Source: Candidatus Coprenecus pullicola (GTDB taxonomy: Bacteria > Bacteroidota > Bacteroidia > Bacteroidales > UBA932). From it: a stretch of DNA of 59,382 nucleotides. A program made the position numbers and the translations under genes. Each line of letters opens with the position of its first letter. Within the stretch, counting starts at the first letter, position 1. The DNA is taken from assembly GCA_018711925.1 (NCBI GenBank), contig DVHR01000049.1, forward strand, positions 1 through 59,382, in the 5' to 3' direction. Of this stretch, positions 1 through 8,495 are shown piece by piece. Under the pieces are notes generated by a model that saw nothing but the letters and a program-made list of their open reading frames with translations, made no database searches and was not told where the DNA came from.

Positions 1-25
1 ACAGCAGTGCATAGTATTTCCACAT
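1..25 (-). CDS. 5' end of a gene running off the left edge; possibly an EamA/DMT-family transporter
   Basis: An ATG at 25-23 on the minus strand opens a frame reading MWKYYALL before the window ends. An AGGA-like sequence lies about 10 bases upstream and two -7 promoter elements lie 30-55 bases upstream, so a real start is likely. The first eight residues resemble the N-terminus I remember for EamA-family drug/metabolite transporters of Bacteroidales. That is recollection from very few residues and not proof. Confidence 0.4.
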
Positions 26-53
26 AATCGCTTTCCTGTTTTTAAGTCGGTTG

Positions 54-80
54 CAAAGTTATTATATCTGCGCAAAGGTA
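54..80 (-). promoter_or_regulatory. Tandem Bacteroidales -7 elements for the left-edge gene
   Basis: On the minus strand TACCTTTG (80-73) and TAACTTTG (61-54) both fit the Bacteroidales -7 consensus TAnnTTTG. The proximal one would start transcription near 47, giving a leader of about 20 bases before the ATG at 25. The distal one could be a second promoter. Confidence 0.5.
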
Positions 81-113
81 GGAGCGGATTTTGTAGGAAT
101 TTTGAAGAAAGAA

Positions 114-154
114 GAAAAGCCTCTGCCGGAAACAGGAACCGGCAGAGGCTTTTC
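114..154. terminator. Strong intrinsic terminator, probably bidirectional
   Basis: A perfect 16-bp stem (114-129 with 139-154) has a 9-base loop and is followed on the plus strand by a T-rich run. The minus-strand side is also T-rich. It lies 18 bases beyond the stop codon of the antitoxin gene and separates that operon from the left-edge gene. Confidence 0.85.
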
Positions 155-171
155 CTTTTTCTTACTCTACA

Positions 172-504
172 TTACCACAGTGCTACTTTACCTGCACTGC
201 CCAAGTCGAGTACGCCCGTATCGATGCCCAAAGCCTTGAACACCCGACTCATTGTGGGCAGGGTGATGACGCTTTTGCCCTTTTCCAGCCGGGATATCTG
301 TGCCCGCTGCACACCGATGCGCTCTCCCAGTTCCTCTTGCGTCAGGTGCTGCTCCTGACGCGCCTTTCTGATGGCATCTCCGACCATGTAAGCGTGGACA
401 TCCTCCTGCAGCTGTGCCTCCATCGCATCGCGTTCGGGAGTGCCTGGTTTGCCCCACAATTTATCTTTCATTTCATCTGCGGGTATAAGCTTGAACTGTT
501 CCAT
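172..504 (-). CDS. HigA-like XRE-family antitoxin
   Basis: The product is a 110-residue DNA-binding protein. Residues about 42-96 form a Cro/C1-type helix-turn-helix: the stretch QHLTQEELGERIGVQRAQIS is the typical first helices and turn, followed by SRLEKG. Such antitoxins neutralise the cognate HigB/RelE-type RNase and repress their own operon. The gene lies 9 bases downstream of a Gp49-like toxin gene in the same direction, the toxin-first order typical of higBA. A strong terminator follows. The start is the ATG at 504. Family assignment is firm; a functional pair is inferred from context. Confidence 0.85.
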   Translation of the reverse strand: MEQFKLIPADEMKDKLWGKPGTPERDAMEAQLQEDVHAYMVGDAIRKARQEQHLTQEELGERIGVQRAQISRLEKGKSVITLPTMSRVFKALGIDTGVLDLGSAGKVALW

Positions 505-513
505 ATTATTTTA

Positions 514-846
514 TCATTTTTTACGTCTGAAATATTCTTTCCTGATTTCCTCTGCTTTTGCTATTTCTTTCACAGGAGTTTTCATGGTCTTCTTTACAAT
601 GCCATGAGTAGCGACTACCATCGTGTCCGTATCTGTATCCCAAAAGGAGAAAAGCCTATAACAAATGCCATTGTATAGAGTCCGGAACTCCCATATATCC
701 GTATTTTCAAGTTTCTTGAATATCTCTGCTTCCCTAATGCCTTCTTCAACTTTGAATATATTATAATAAATCTTTTGCTGGACTTTGACCGATTGTCCCG
801 CTATAAAGGCCGCCGCCTCTTCCATCAACACCACTTTAAGTTTCAT
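514..846 (-). CDS. HigB-like toxin, RelE/Gp49 superfamily
   Basis: The 110-residue product resembles the phage-derived Gp49-like/HigB group of RelE-superfamily mRNA interferases. These are basic proteins with a pattern of the kind WEFRTLYNGICYRLFSFWD in the centre and a C-terminal FVKKT-like segment, seen here as GIVKKTMKTPVKEI followed by a basic tail (FRRKK). The frame stays open upstream, but the start MKLKVV at 846 gives the usual family length, has an AAGG sequence just upstream and lies behind a -7 promoter element. The HigA-like gene follows at 9 bases. Catalytic residues of this family are poorly conserved, so activity cannot be judged. Confidence 0.82.
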   Translation of the reverse strand: MKLKVVLMEEAAAFIAGQSVKVQQKIYYNIFKVEEGIREAEIFKKLENTDIWEFRTLYNGICYRLFSFWDTDTDTMVVATHGIVKKTMKTPVKEIAKAEEIRKEYFRRKK

Positions 847-874
847 CAGCCTTGTTTTTATCTGTATCCGGGTG

Positions 875-882
875 CAAATATA
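875..882 (-). promoter_or_regulatory. -7 promoter element of the higBA-like operon
   Basis: TATATTTG on the minus strand matches TAnnTTTG. Transcription would start near 868, about 20 bases before the toxin ATG at 846. No good -33 element is visible at the usual spacing. Confidence 0.5.
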
Positions 883-962
883 GCATTTGTTTCCATCAAA
901 AGAAACTACAAGGGGTATTTTTTCACGGGAGACTACTTCCAGCCAATTGACCGGAAGCCCGG

Positions 963-1388
963 CTATAGAATGGGAGATGAGAGAAGGAAGCGGGGGCGGC
1001 TGCTGTAATCCATATTCCCTACAGAAAATGAGCTGCTGAAGCGTTCCACTGTCAGGGTATCGGAGCACTCGCCGCTTGTGAACACGACCGTTCCGAAGCG
1101 GCCTGAGGAGCTGGCCTCCCCGCCTGAGATGACAAGTGCCCGGGACTGCGAGAGTCTGCGGACCTCTATCCAGTCGACATCGGAAACGGCATGCCACTCT
1201 GAGGGAGGGGTTATTTCCAGCAGCAGCGAGTCAGAGCCTTGCGCCGGGAACAGATACCAGTGCTCGGAGATTCTGATACCGTTCTCACAGGAGGCCTGAC
1301 TATCCGCGCCGTCCCTGCATGAGAAGACTGCTGAAATGGCTATAGTAAAGAAAAGTATTGTAAACAGGATGGCGTTCCTAGTCCGCAT
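963..1388 (-). CDS. Small secreted lipoprotein with a single BACON-like domain
   Basis: A 141-residue protein starting MRTRNAILF has a hydrophobic signal and a lipobox ending at Cys24 (AVFSC). Residues about 50-115 look like one BACON domain: a W-x-V segment, DVDWIEV, an S-S-G-R-F-G-T-V-V-F strand pair, and SDTLTVERF where the domain normally ends in a TVxQ strand. BACON domains are Bacteroidales carbohydrate- or mucin-associated beta-sandwiches. A TTG at 1409 could add seven residues, but the ATG is preferred. No catalytic domain follows, so the gene may be a truncated remnant or a stand-alone binding protein. A hairpin separates it from the larger lipoprotein operon upstream. Confidence 0.68.
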   Translation of the reverse strand: MRTRNAILFTILFFTIAISAVFSCRDGADSQASCENGIRISEHWYLFPAQGSDSLLLEITPPSEWHAVSDVDWIEVRRLSQSRALVISGGEASSSGRFGTVVFTSGECSDTLTVERFSSSFSVGNMDYSSRPRFLLSSPIL

Positions 1389-1415
1389 TGCATTCTCGAT
1401 TATATTCAATATAAA

Positions 1416-1452
1416 GGAGACCGGCGGGAGCAGACTCCTCTGCCGGTTCTCC
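1416..1452 (-). terminator. Hairpin after the 739-residue lipoprotein gene
   Basis: An imperfect GC-rich hairpin (GGAGACCGGC paired with GCCGGTTCTCC) follows the stop codon of the gene at 1472-3691 by 20 bases on the minus strand. The bases after it (tttatatt) are T-rich but not a clean run. Confidence 0.55.
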
Positions 1453-1471
1453 TACGTTCAACTTCAAATTA

Positions 1472-3691
1472 TTACTCAGCACTTGTCTCCTCTATGTGAT
1501 ACCTTATCGGCTTGCAGAGCCTGCCGCTCTTATCAACGGGCATAATCAACATATACGAATCCGCTGCGACAGGAGGTTCATTGTCCTTGGGTGAGTACGT
1601 ACTTAGAGTCCCTTCATTGGCAGAATATCTGGAATCTGTCAGGAAATTGACCGCCAACTGCTCATCACTCAAGGCATTTGCAGTATACATATTGGTTATA
1701 CGGTAATAGTAATAATCAACATTGTCATCAGGAGTCAAAGTAAAGTCCAGTTCAAAGGTAGCTCCTGTACTGATTGCATTGTCTACCTCAAAGGCCACTG
1801 TTCCGGTTCCGTCGAATACAATATCTTTCAATTCGTTCTCAAACGTGAACAGGTTACTCAAGCGCCCGGCCTCGTCCATCGCGGCAAAATACGTATACAC
1901 TACATTATCAACATAGGTCGTCAAAGATCTTTTGGTGACAAACTCCCCGCTCTCATATATTGAGCCGGCTCTCATCGCTGCTGCCGCCAGAGCTTCCAAA
2001 ATGGCCTCCTCTGAGGCAAGCGGTGTTGAAGTGCTGGTCCATACTGCCCTTGAAGTATTCTCCCCAAGCTGCACATCAAACACCACAGACACCCAGGTAG
2101 CCTCCTTGAATTCAACATCAAGCTCACCGGAACCGTTGAGAGTCCTGGCCTCGCTGGTAAACTCAACTGACTCTATCGCACCGAACTGACCATTCTCATC
2201 GACTGGCAGGACCACTGCCGTATACTCTGTTTCCGGGATAAGCACGTTCAGATCCACTATCACATCAAATGACGTAGAAGGAGCCGATTTGAGAACAGTC
2301 AGCGCATAAGCTTCCAGATCCTCTGCAAACTGACTGGGAGTCACACCGAAATAGTACTGGGAAGCACCATTTCCTGTCACCCTGTACCGCAGTTTTGAAT
2401 ACGACACTGAGACTACCTCCAGCTCGGCAGAGCAGTCCGAGTCTCCGAAAGTTATCTGGTCCAGCTGCACCTCTTTCCATATAACGGACTCCATTACGGG
2501 GTTGCCCTCCATATCCAGGAAGATGAAACCGGCCTTGTACTTCTCCGAGGAAACAGGGTAGAACGCGCTCAGGCTGACAGCCGAACCGTTATACGCACTG
2601 CGGGCCTTGTAGGACGACACGGCCTCCTCCCAGTCGAAGCTGCCCGGGTCCGGAATATTGGCGGAGAGGTCCGCATACCACCGGCAACCGCTGTACACCT
2701 CGGTATCCCATGTAGCTGTGAACTTAGCGTCATAGCTTGAAATGTCGCTCACTGTGACCTTGTGGTCAGAGTCCACATCCGCTGTGACAAACTCCACTGA
2801 GACAGTGTCTCCGCTGTTGCCCTTCTCCGTCACGCCGTAGGCAATGAAAGTATAGTCCGTATTGCCCGCAAGCTCGTAGAACGACAGTACAGTGGAGGTA
2901 TCCGTACCCGGAGTAATAACCTCATACTCAGCGGGCTCTGTTCCAGTCTCCGTAAGAGCATAATAAACCTGCTTGCTGTCTTTCCAACTCAAAGGCACCA
3001 CTGCGGATGTAAGGTCTGAGACAATCTCCCCTACCCGCACAACCGGCAGCAGGTCTGTCTTGAATGCCGCCAGTACTCTCTCGGACATCTCTCCCGCGCT
3101 GTTGACTGCCTCCGCCGCCACTGCATAGGAGGTCAGAGGAGTCAGGGTATCCACTGTAAACTCTTGTTCAGATCCGTCTTCGGACAGTCCCGGGAGCTCC
3201 CCATCGGAGGCCTCGGACGAGCGCAGCACTCCATAGGAATAGCTTTCGGCATTGAGCGCGCTGATACTGAAACGAACTGTGGTGGAAGCACTCTCAATGA
3301 CAGTGATGCTCACTTGAGGAGCTGAGGTGGTAACAACTGTGGCCTTCACCTTGGTGCCGGCCAGACCGTCCATATTCTCCGCATATGCCATTACAGTGTA
3401 CTCTGTGTCAGGTATCAGGGAATCCATTGTGACTGTCAGCAGTGCCTGGTCCGCTACCCTGGTATAGGATGCGGATGCAGTATCGGATGTCGGCGTGCAG
3501 GCATAGTAGTAGCAGGCCGTGTTGGCATCGGGAGTGAGGGTAAATGTGATACTCTCCGCCGTTGCCCCGTCCACGTTAAGAGTCAGCGAGGCCAGTGGCG
3601 CTGCAGTCTCCTCCTGTCTGCAGGATACTGAGAGCGCGGCTATGATGCCTGCGAAAAGCAGGGCTATGCTGTAAAATGATACTCTTTTCAT
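1472..3691 (-). CDS. Large secreted lipoprotein built of about six FN3/Ig-like modules
   Basis: The 739-residue product has a signal peptide with lipobox Cys24 (LSVSC) and no recognisable enzyme domain. The body is a chain of roughly 90-residue beta-sandwich modules. Each has a strand like SITFTLTPD, then YYY, then an L-x-P-x-T-x-Y turn (LIPDTEYTV, LTPLTSYAV, LIPETEYTA), as in fibronectin type III repeats. Modules start near residues 35, 126, 216, 310, 415 and 650. The gene is last in a three-gene operon with two other lipoproteins (gaps 18 and 29 bases). It is likely anchored in the outer membrane. Binding of a surface ligand or glycan is only a guess. Confidence 0.75.
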   Translation of the reverse strand: MKRVSFYSIALLFAGIIAALSVSCRQEETAAPLASLTLNVDGATAESITFTLTPDANTACYYYACTPTSDTASASYTRVADQALLTVTMDSLIPDTEYTVMAYAENMDGLAGTKVKATVVTTSAPQVSITVIESASTTVRFSISALNAESYSYGVLRSSEASDGELPGLSEDGSEQEFTVDTLTPLTSYAVAAEAVNSAGEMSERVLAAFKTDLLPVVRVGEIVSDLTSAVVPLSWKDSKQVYYALTETGTEPAEYEVITPGTDTSTVLSFYELAGNTDYTFIAYGVTEKGNSGDTVSVEFVTADVDSDHKVTVSDISSYDAKFTATWDTEVYSGCRWYADLSANIPDPGSFDWEEAVSSYKARSAYNGSAVSLSAFYPVSSEKYKAGFIFLDMEGNPVMESVIWKEVQLDQITFGDSDCSAELEVVSVSYSKLRYRVTGNGASQYYFGVTPSQFAEDLEAYALTVLKSAPSTSFDVIVDLNVLIPETEYTAVVLPVDENGQFGAIESVEFTSEARTLNGSGELDVEFKEATWVSVVFDVQLGENTSRAVWTSTSTPLASEEAILEALAAAAMRAGSIYESGEFVTKRSLTTYVDNVVYTYFAAMDEAGRLSNLFTFENELKDIVFDGTGTVAFEVDNAISTGATFELDFTLTPDDNVDYYYYRITNMYTANALSDEQLAVNFLTDSRYSANEGTLSTYSPKDNEPPVAADSYMLIMPVDKSGRLCKPIRYHIEETSAE

Positions 3692-3709
3692 ATTTCCAGT
3701 TTTTAATTA

Positions 3710-5056
3710 TTAATTGAATCTTGCATACCAGGGATAATAAGCCATGCCCGTAGCCGACTCGCGGACCATCCAGCCCAGGATGGTCTTGCCGTCTTCGCTG
3801 ATATAGGCTACGCTGTAGTCATAGGACACTTTCAGACCGTATGTTTCTTGTAGCCATTCTTCAACTGACTGCCCTGATCCAGATTCCATGGTCATGGTTA
3901 CTGCCTCGACACCGTCGCGGTAGAAAAAACGGCCGTCATCCATTGGAGTGCCACTGGTGACATAACTGTAGTCCTCATTTACTATCAATTCTCCTGTTCT
4001 GGTATTGATAAGTACAGGGTAATTGCCACCGTATCTCCTATATGCCAAAGCTACGTAATCACCATTACTGCTTACTGTATTATATTGGGCATAACAGACA
4101 ATGCCTTCTACAAAATTATATTCTTCCAATATATTCATGTATTCAGGATCATTGCCCAGATCTACCATCCGTCCGTCGACCCAGTAGATGGCCCCGAAAG
4201 TATTGCTCCACTCCGATCCGACTATGACCGATCCGTCTGCCGAGCAGCATCTGGGAATAACTCCGGGAGAAATAGCATCCTCATTCATTCCATGATCAGG
4301 ATACTCCAATATTTCCGGCACTCCGTCTGTCCACTTTACAGGAATAAACTTTTTAAAATAGTTACCATTTGGCAGCAACTCGGACTCTCTGACAGTCCCG
4401 ACAATAACACTCCCGTCAGCAGAACAACCCCATACACTCGGACTGAAATAATCACCTCCCTCAGGCACAGCCATTTCGATAATCTGCCCATCCTTCATAG
4501 CCGCTCCAACGCCATCAAAATTATACATTATAACCATACCGTCATTACTTACTGTGCTTACTGAGATGAAACCGTTAGGATATTTGGTGTATTCTCCAGT
4601 TTCCAAGTCCCAGACGAATATCCCCTCATAGGAGTCACCTTCTAGATAACCTCCGGCGATATACCGTCCATTGCGTGACATTGCCGGGTCGGCCCAGTCG
4701 TACATGACCCGGAACTCCCCGTCGAACAGTTTGGGAAGCTGGTCGACGGTCAGGACCTGTGACATGGCGCCGGAATGGAAGAGAATAGTCGTGGAACGTC
4801 GGGTGTCTCCGGTGTTCTCGAGGGCCACTACGGAAGCTGTTCCGTCTCCGTTGTCGCGGACTGTCACCCATCCCTGTGCAGGCTCTGCACTCCAGTCCCG
4901 GCCGGTGACTGTCAGATGCAGGGTATCGCCGCCGTCGGCATTGAACGTCCAGGATGTGACGGATATCGTCAGAGGAGTATCCTCCAGTTTCTCCTGGCAG
5001 GCCGTCATCAGAACAAGGTTCAGCGCGGCCAGAAAATATATCAGATGTCTTTTCAT
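3710..5056 (-). CDS. Lipoprotein with N-terminal BACON domain and beta-propeller-like body
   Basis: A 448-residue protein carries a signal peptide ending in lipobox Cys20 (MTAC). Residues about 30-107 form a BACON domain: SWTFNADGGD, WSAEPAQGWVTV, RRSTTILFHSG and a terminal QVLTVDQ. Residues about 110-448 repeat short units with a Ser/Asn-x-Asp-Gly pattern followed by hydrophobic strands (SRNGRYIAGG, SNDGMVIMY, SADGSVIVGT, SADGSVIVGS, SSNGDYVALA, SEDGKTILGW). These are similar to HAF/kelch-like propeller repeats. It is the middle gene of the lipoprotein operon. A structural or binding role is inferred; no catalytic motif is visible. Confidence 0.75.
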   Translation of the reverse strand: MKRHLIYFLAALNLVLMTACQEKLEDTPLTISVTSWTFNADGGDTLHLTVTGRDWSAEPAQGWVTVRDNGDGTASVVALENTGDTRRSTTILFHSGAMSQVLTVDQLPKLFDGEFRVMYDWADPAMSRNGRYIAGGYLEGDSYEGIFVWDLETGEYTKYPNGFISVSTVSNDGMVIMYNFDGVGAAMKDGQIIEMAVPEGGDYFSPSVWGCSADGSVIVGTVRESELLPNGNYFKKFIPVKWTDGVPEILEYPDHGMNEDAISPGVIPRCCSADGSVIVGSEWSNTFGAIYWVDGRMVDLGNDPEYMNILEEYNFVEGIVCYAQYNTVSSNGDYVALAYRRYGGNYPVLINTRTGELIVNEDYSYVTSGTPMDDGRFFYRDGVEAVTMTMESGSGQSVEEWLQETYGLKVSYDYSVAYISEDGKTILGWMVRESATGMAYYPWYARFN

Positions 5057-5085
5057 TGTATTCTCTTTATATGGTTGTTAATGTG

Positions 5086-6486
5086 TTATTCAGATAAAGT
5101 CGTATAATGGTCCACCACCATGGGGCCCCAGCCGCCGGTGGAGGCATACGGGCCGTTGAAGCCTACGGGAACGGCTACGACATAGTACTCGGTACCGGGA
5201 GTGCCGGCCTGCTCGGTGAATGTGGCGGTGTCGGTGCCGTAGAGGAAGCCGTGGATGGAGTCGTTGTTGTTGTACCACATGGCGAACATGTACTCATGCA
5301 GATAGTAGTCTCCGTAATCCCCGGCGACAATCTCTTCGTAGAAGTCCTTTTCAAGGGTCTCGAACCATACGGCCAGGGTATTCTCGTCCGCTGTCACGGT
5401 ATAGGTGGCTCCGCTGGAGGTGATGTCTGAAATCTCAAGGGTGCAGGAAGGCGCGGGCAGGCTGCTGTCCTCCGAGGGGATGCTGTAGTCCATGTGCTGG
5501 AGATTGGCTATCGTGCCGTTTTCATCGTATGATATCCAATACATTTCTTTAGCGACTCCGCATGTCCAGTCAGAGGTAGTGCCAACTTCAAGAGGAATTC
5601 CGGTGCTGGCATACTCATTCCATGCCTCCACGCAACCAGCAATATTACCTCCCCAGTTAAGATCATACAGTACATTGTGTGTCCCTTTATTCATAGCCAT
5701 GGCTACTACCTTGCTACAGTTGCTATTAGGAGTCAGAACGACTGTCTGAGAGTATACGTCGTTACTGATCACCTCTGCTTTGCAGGCGGGGGCCGTACCC
5801 TCGTCCATTGTCCTGAACGGAATCTCTATGGTCTCTGTGAACATTCCAAAACGGTCCAGGCCCCTTACATAAAATACATAATCAGTAGAAGGCTCAAGTG
5901 TTGTGTATGTTGCCACATAAAATACTGGATAGTCCTCTTTTACTGTCACTTCCACCTCTCCGTTCTCGAACTTCTCTTTCTCGCCCGGAGCGCCGAGATA
6001 GTAGTGGGTCTCTATTATCCTGTACGGTATCATTGTCTGGATTGCGGCGGCTCTGTCTGACACGAACTGCACTGAGCTGCTGAATGCCCCGTCGGGCAGC
6101 CATGCCTTCACGGAAGCCACAGCGCCCTTGCACCCGTCAGCGTCAACGGCCAGTGCCAGAACGGTGTAATAGCCGTCCTCCAGGTTTTCATACCTGACTT
6201 CGGAGGGAGCAGAGCCCTCGAAAGACTGGAAACGCTCTTCGCCGTCATACACTCCATTTACAAATGACGCCAGATCGGCATCCTGTGCGCAGTACACTTG
6301 GTAACTCACGGCGTCCTCACTCGGAGTCACCGTCAATACCAGGGTAGAGTCTTCTGACATCGGAGATATGGAGAGGGTGACTGTCGCTGTTCCCTGCTCT
6401 ATCTCCGGACCTGTTTCATTTTCCGTGCAGCCTGCTGCGGAGAGCAGGACGGACAGGATGATGGGGTAGAATAATTTTTTCATCAT
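5086..6486 (-). CDS. Secreted lipoprotein with FN3-like modules
   Basis: A 466-residue protein starting MMKKLFYP has a lipobox at Cys20 (LSAAGC). Modules repeat the pattern of a T-L-V-L-T-V-T-P strand, a Y-x-V-Y strand and an S-T-D-Y-V-F-Y-V-R-G strand near residues 35, 135, 230 and 345. The last ends GTEYYVVAVPVGFNG. This is the same architecture as the 739-residue protein two genes downstream. It is the first gene of the operon, with a -7 element 30 bases upstream. A TTG six bases upstream of the ATG is ignored. No enzyme signature is seen and the function is unknown. Confidence 0.75.
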   Translation of the reverse strand: MMKKLFYPIILSVLLSAAGCTENETGPEIEQGTATVTLSISPMSEDSTLVLTVTPSEDAVSYQVYCAQDADLASFVNGVYDGEERFQSFEGSAPSEVRYENLEDGYYTVLALAVDADGCKGAVASVKAWLPDGAFSSSVQFVSDRAAAIQTMIPYRIIETHYYLGAPGEKEKFENGEVEVTVKEDYPVFYVATYTTLEPSTDYVFYVRGLDRFGMFTETIEIPFRTMDEGTAPACKAEVISNDVYSQTVVLTPNSNCSKVVAMAMNKGTHNVLYDLNWGGNIAGCVEAWNEYASTGIPLEVGTTSDWTCGVAKEMYWISYDENGTIANLQHMDYSIPSEDSSLPAPSCTLEISDITSSGATYTVTADENTLAVWFETLEKDFYEEIVAGDYGDYYLHEYMFAMWYNNNDSIHGFLYGTDTATFTEQAGTPGTEYYVVAVPVGFNGPYASTGGWGPMVVDHYTTLSE

Positions 6487-6515
6487 GTACAATATGGTTT
6501 TAAGAATTTTGTCTG

Positions 6516-6523
6516 CAAACTTA
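6516..6523 (-). promoter_or_regulatory. -7 promoter element of the lipoprotein operon
   Basis: TAAGTTTG on the minus strand fits TAnnTTTG. The leader to the ATG at 6486 would be about 23 bases. It lies in the 71-base gap after the AraC-type regulator gene, so the operon can be transcribed independently of the regulator. Confidence 0.55.
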
Positions 6524-6557
6524 TTGTATATGATGTCTTTTCGGAAATTTTACGATT

Positions 6558-8336
6558 TCAGATTCTTGAATCGGAAGCGGGTTCAGGGCGCTTTCCCTGT
6601 TTGGAAAGTTTGTAATAGGCAGAGGGAGTTATACCGGTGAAACGGCGAAACGCATCGATGAAGTTGGTGTAGGAGCGGAAACCGACACTCTCCCCTATGG
6701 CGGTCATGGTGTAGTTGGCGTACTCCTCTGCGGAGAAGCGGCGGATGGCCTCCTTGACGCGGTACTCGTTGGTGAATGTCCGGAAGTTCTTGCCGAAGCA
6801 CTCGTTGACAACCGAGGAGACGTACTTGGAGTTGGAGCCGATGGCCTTGGCAATCTTGTCCAGGGAGAACTCAGGGTCGCAGAAATTGGCCGGCTCGTCC
6901 ATATACCCGATGACCGCCTCCATTATCACGGTCTTCTGGTCCTCCGACAGCCTGCCGCCCTGCGCGGTGTCAGACGCGCAGACCGTTTGCTCCCCGCCGG
7001 AATCAGGACTGGAAGCGGGGGCTGAATCAGAACCGGAGCCTGCGTCTGAGCCGGGTAACGGACCCGGAGCGGAGCTGAGTCCTGCCTCCTCCGACTTCTG
7101 CTGCGACAGGTCCTCGTAACGCTTCCTCAACAGACCCTCCTGACTGATCTGGTCCTGCACGCGGTGATAAAGAGCCTCATACGAAGCGGACAACTGTCTC
7201 TTCTGCCGCCACACCACCACGAGCAGTATCAAGAAAACGACTATGGCCGTGGCTGAGACCGCCAGCATCTTTTCCTGAGCCTCTGCCCTCAGTCTGCTCT
7301 GCTCCCGTTCTGAAGTCAGAAAAGACACTTCCTGGTATATCTTGTCCAGCTCGTATATAAATTGCGAGTTCTTTGCCTCGTTGAAACGCGAACGGTTGAA
7401 TACCGAGTCTGAGGCCATCCAGTACAACTTCTGATAGTGCCGCATCATTTCTGCATCCCCCTTACTCTCATAAAGTTCAGAAAGAGACCGGAAATTTGAT
7501 GTGGAGAAGTATGACAGATCGTTGATTGCCGTATAATCCTCATTGATTCTCCGCCAATATATCGCTGAGTCCAACATGCCCGCAGCCTCGTATGAACGCG
7601 CTATCTGCCCATATATTGAGGATATATACCTGGGTTCCAGTGAGAGACTGTCGGAAAAGGCCAGAGCCTGCCGCAGGACAGATACAGACTCAATGTACTT
7701 ATGCTCGCATGACAGAATAAGTGCCTTATGAAACAATGAGAAATAGCCAATCATACTCTCCTTGCCAGAGTAGCCGACGAACTCGTCATAGTATTTCCTG
7801 GCCGACTCCGAATCGTTCATATAACAGCTGACAGCCGTAAGATTTATGAGAATCTTAATCCTCATTTCCGTATCAACTCCCTTCTCGGTGCTCTCCAAGC
7901 CCTGTCTGTAATACTTCCCAGCCATCTCATAGTCGTTGAATACCGCATAGAAGTTGCCCATGTTGTTATAGCACACAGGCTCCAGGTCTGTGAAGCCGTT
8001 CTTTTCACATATATTCAAACTTTTGAAATAGAACTCAAAAGCGGAGAAATAGCTTTCTTTCAGATAATATATATTGCCGATATTGTTGCATGCCTTCAAG
8101 CACAGCAACTTCTCTTCCTGAGACAGTCCTGCCGAATATTTTCCCGCCAGGACTATATAAAAATACGCGGCACTGTCCGTATTGCCCTTGAGAGCCAGGT
8201 CCGACGCCCGGTCGTATATCTCCTGCATCCCCATGTCCTGTATCCTGGCCAACGCCTCACCCGAGTCCCCTCTCAGAGGGAGGACAGAGGCAAGCAGTAT
8301 GGCCATCACTGACAGGAAGCGGACAACAATGCGCAT
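6558..8336 (-). CDS. Membrane-anchored TPR sensor with C-terminal AraC-type DNA-binding domain
   Basis: The 592-residue protein has an N-terminal signal (about residues 1-22). A run of tetratricopeptide repeats follows (about 30-330; examples CNNIGNIYYLKESYFSAFEFY and NNMGNFYAVFNDYEMAGKYY in part). One transmembrane helix lies near 358-377 (ATAIVVFLILLVVVW), then a coiled-coil-like segment, a low-complexity Ser/Gly/Pro linker near 430-450, and an AraC/XylS double helix-turn-helix at about 475-575. The last part, VGFRSYTNFIDAFRRFTGIT, is the usual signature. The topology puts the TPRs in the periplasm and the DNA-binding domain in the cytoplasm. The neighbouring lipoprotein operon is a plausible target. 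Ligand unknown. Confidence 0.85.
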   Translation of the reverse strand: MRIVVRFLSVMAILLASVLPLRGDSGEALARIQDMGMQEIYDRASDLALKGNTDSAAYFYIVLAGKYSAGLSQEEKLLCLKACNNIGNIYYLKESYFSAFEFYFKSLNICEKNGFTDLEPVCYNNMGNFYAVFNDYEMAGKYYRQGLESTEKGVDTEMRIKILINLTAVSCYMNDSESARKYYDEFVGYSGKESMIGYFSLFHKALILSCEHKYIESVSVLRQALAFSDSLSLEPRYISSIYGQIARSYEAAGMLDSAIYWRRINEDYTAINDLSYFSTSNFRSLSELYESKGDAEMMRHYQKLYWMASDSVFNRSRFNEAKNSQFIYELDKIYQEVSFLTSEREQSRLRAEAQEKMLAVSATAIVVFLILLVVVWRQKRQLSASYEALYHRVQDQISQEGLLRKRYEDLSQQKSEEAGLSSAPGPLPGSDAGSGSDSAPASSPDSGGEQTVCASDTAQGGRLSEDQKTVIMEAVIGYMDEPANFCDPEFSLDKIAKAIGSNSKYVSSVVNECFGKNFRTFTNEYRVKEAIRRFSAEEYANYTMTAIGESVGFRSYTNFIDAFRRFTGITPSAYYKLSKQGKRPEPASDSRI

Positions 8337-8455
8337 AAAACATATTGTTAAAAATTACCGCAAGTTATAAAAAACATATCACTTACCAAAATAGCTCTGA
8401 ATAATAGTACTCTAGTGAGACTCACATTTGCCCACAGTTTACCCGCCGATATAAC

Positions 8456-8493
8456 AAGATAGGCTGATAATCAATTGATTATCAGCCTATCTT
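8456..8493. terminator. 38-bp perfect palindrome, probable hairpin behind tRNA-Leu
   Basis: Positions 8456-8474 and 8475-8493 are exact reverse complements, with the centre at TCAATTGA. As RNA this gives a 17-bp stem with a four-base loop. It begins three bases beyond the tRNA-Leu 3' end on the minus strand. There is no T-run on either side, so it may act in 3'-end formation or processing and not as a classic intrinsic terminator. Confidence 0.6.
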
Positions 8494-8495
8494 AG

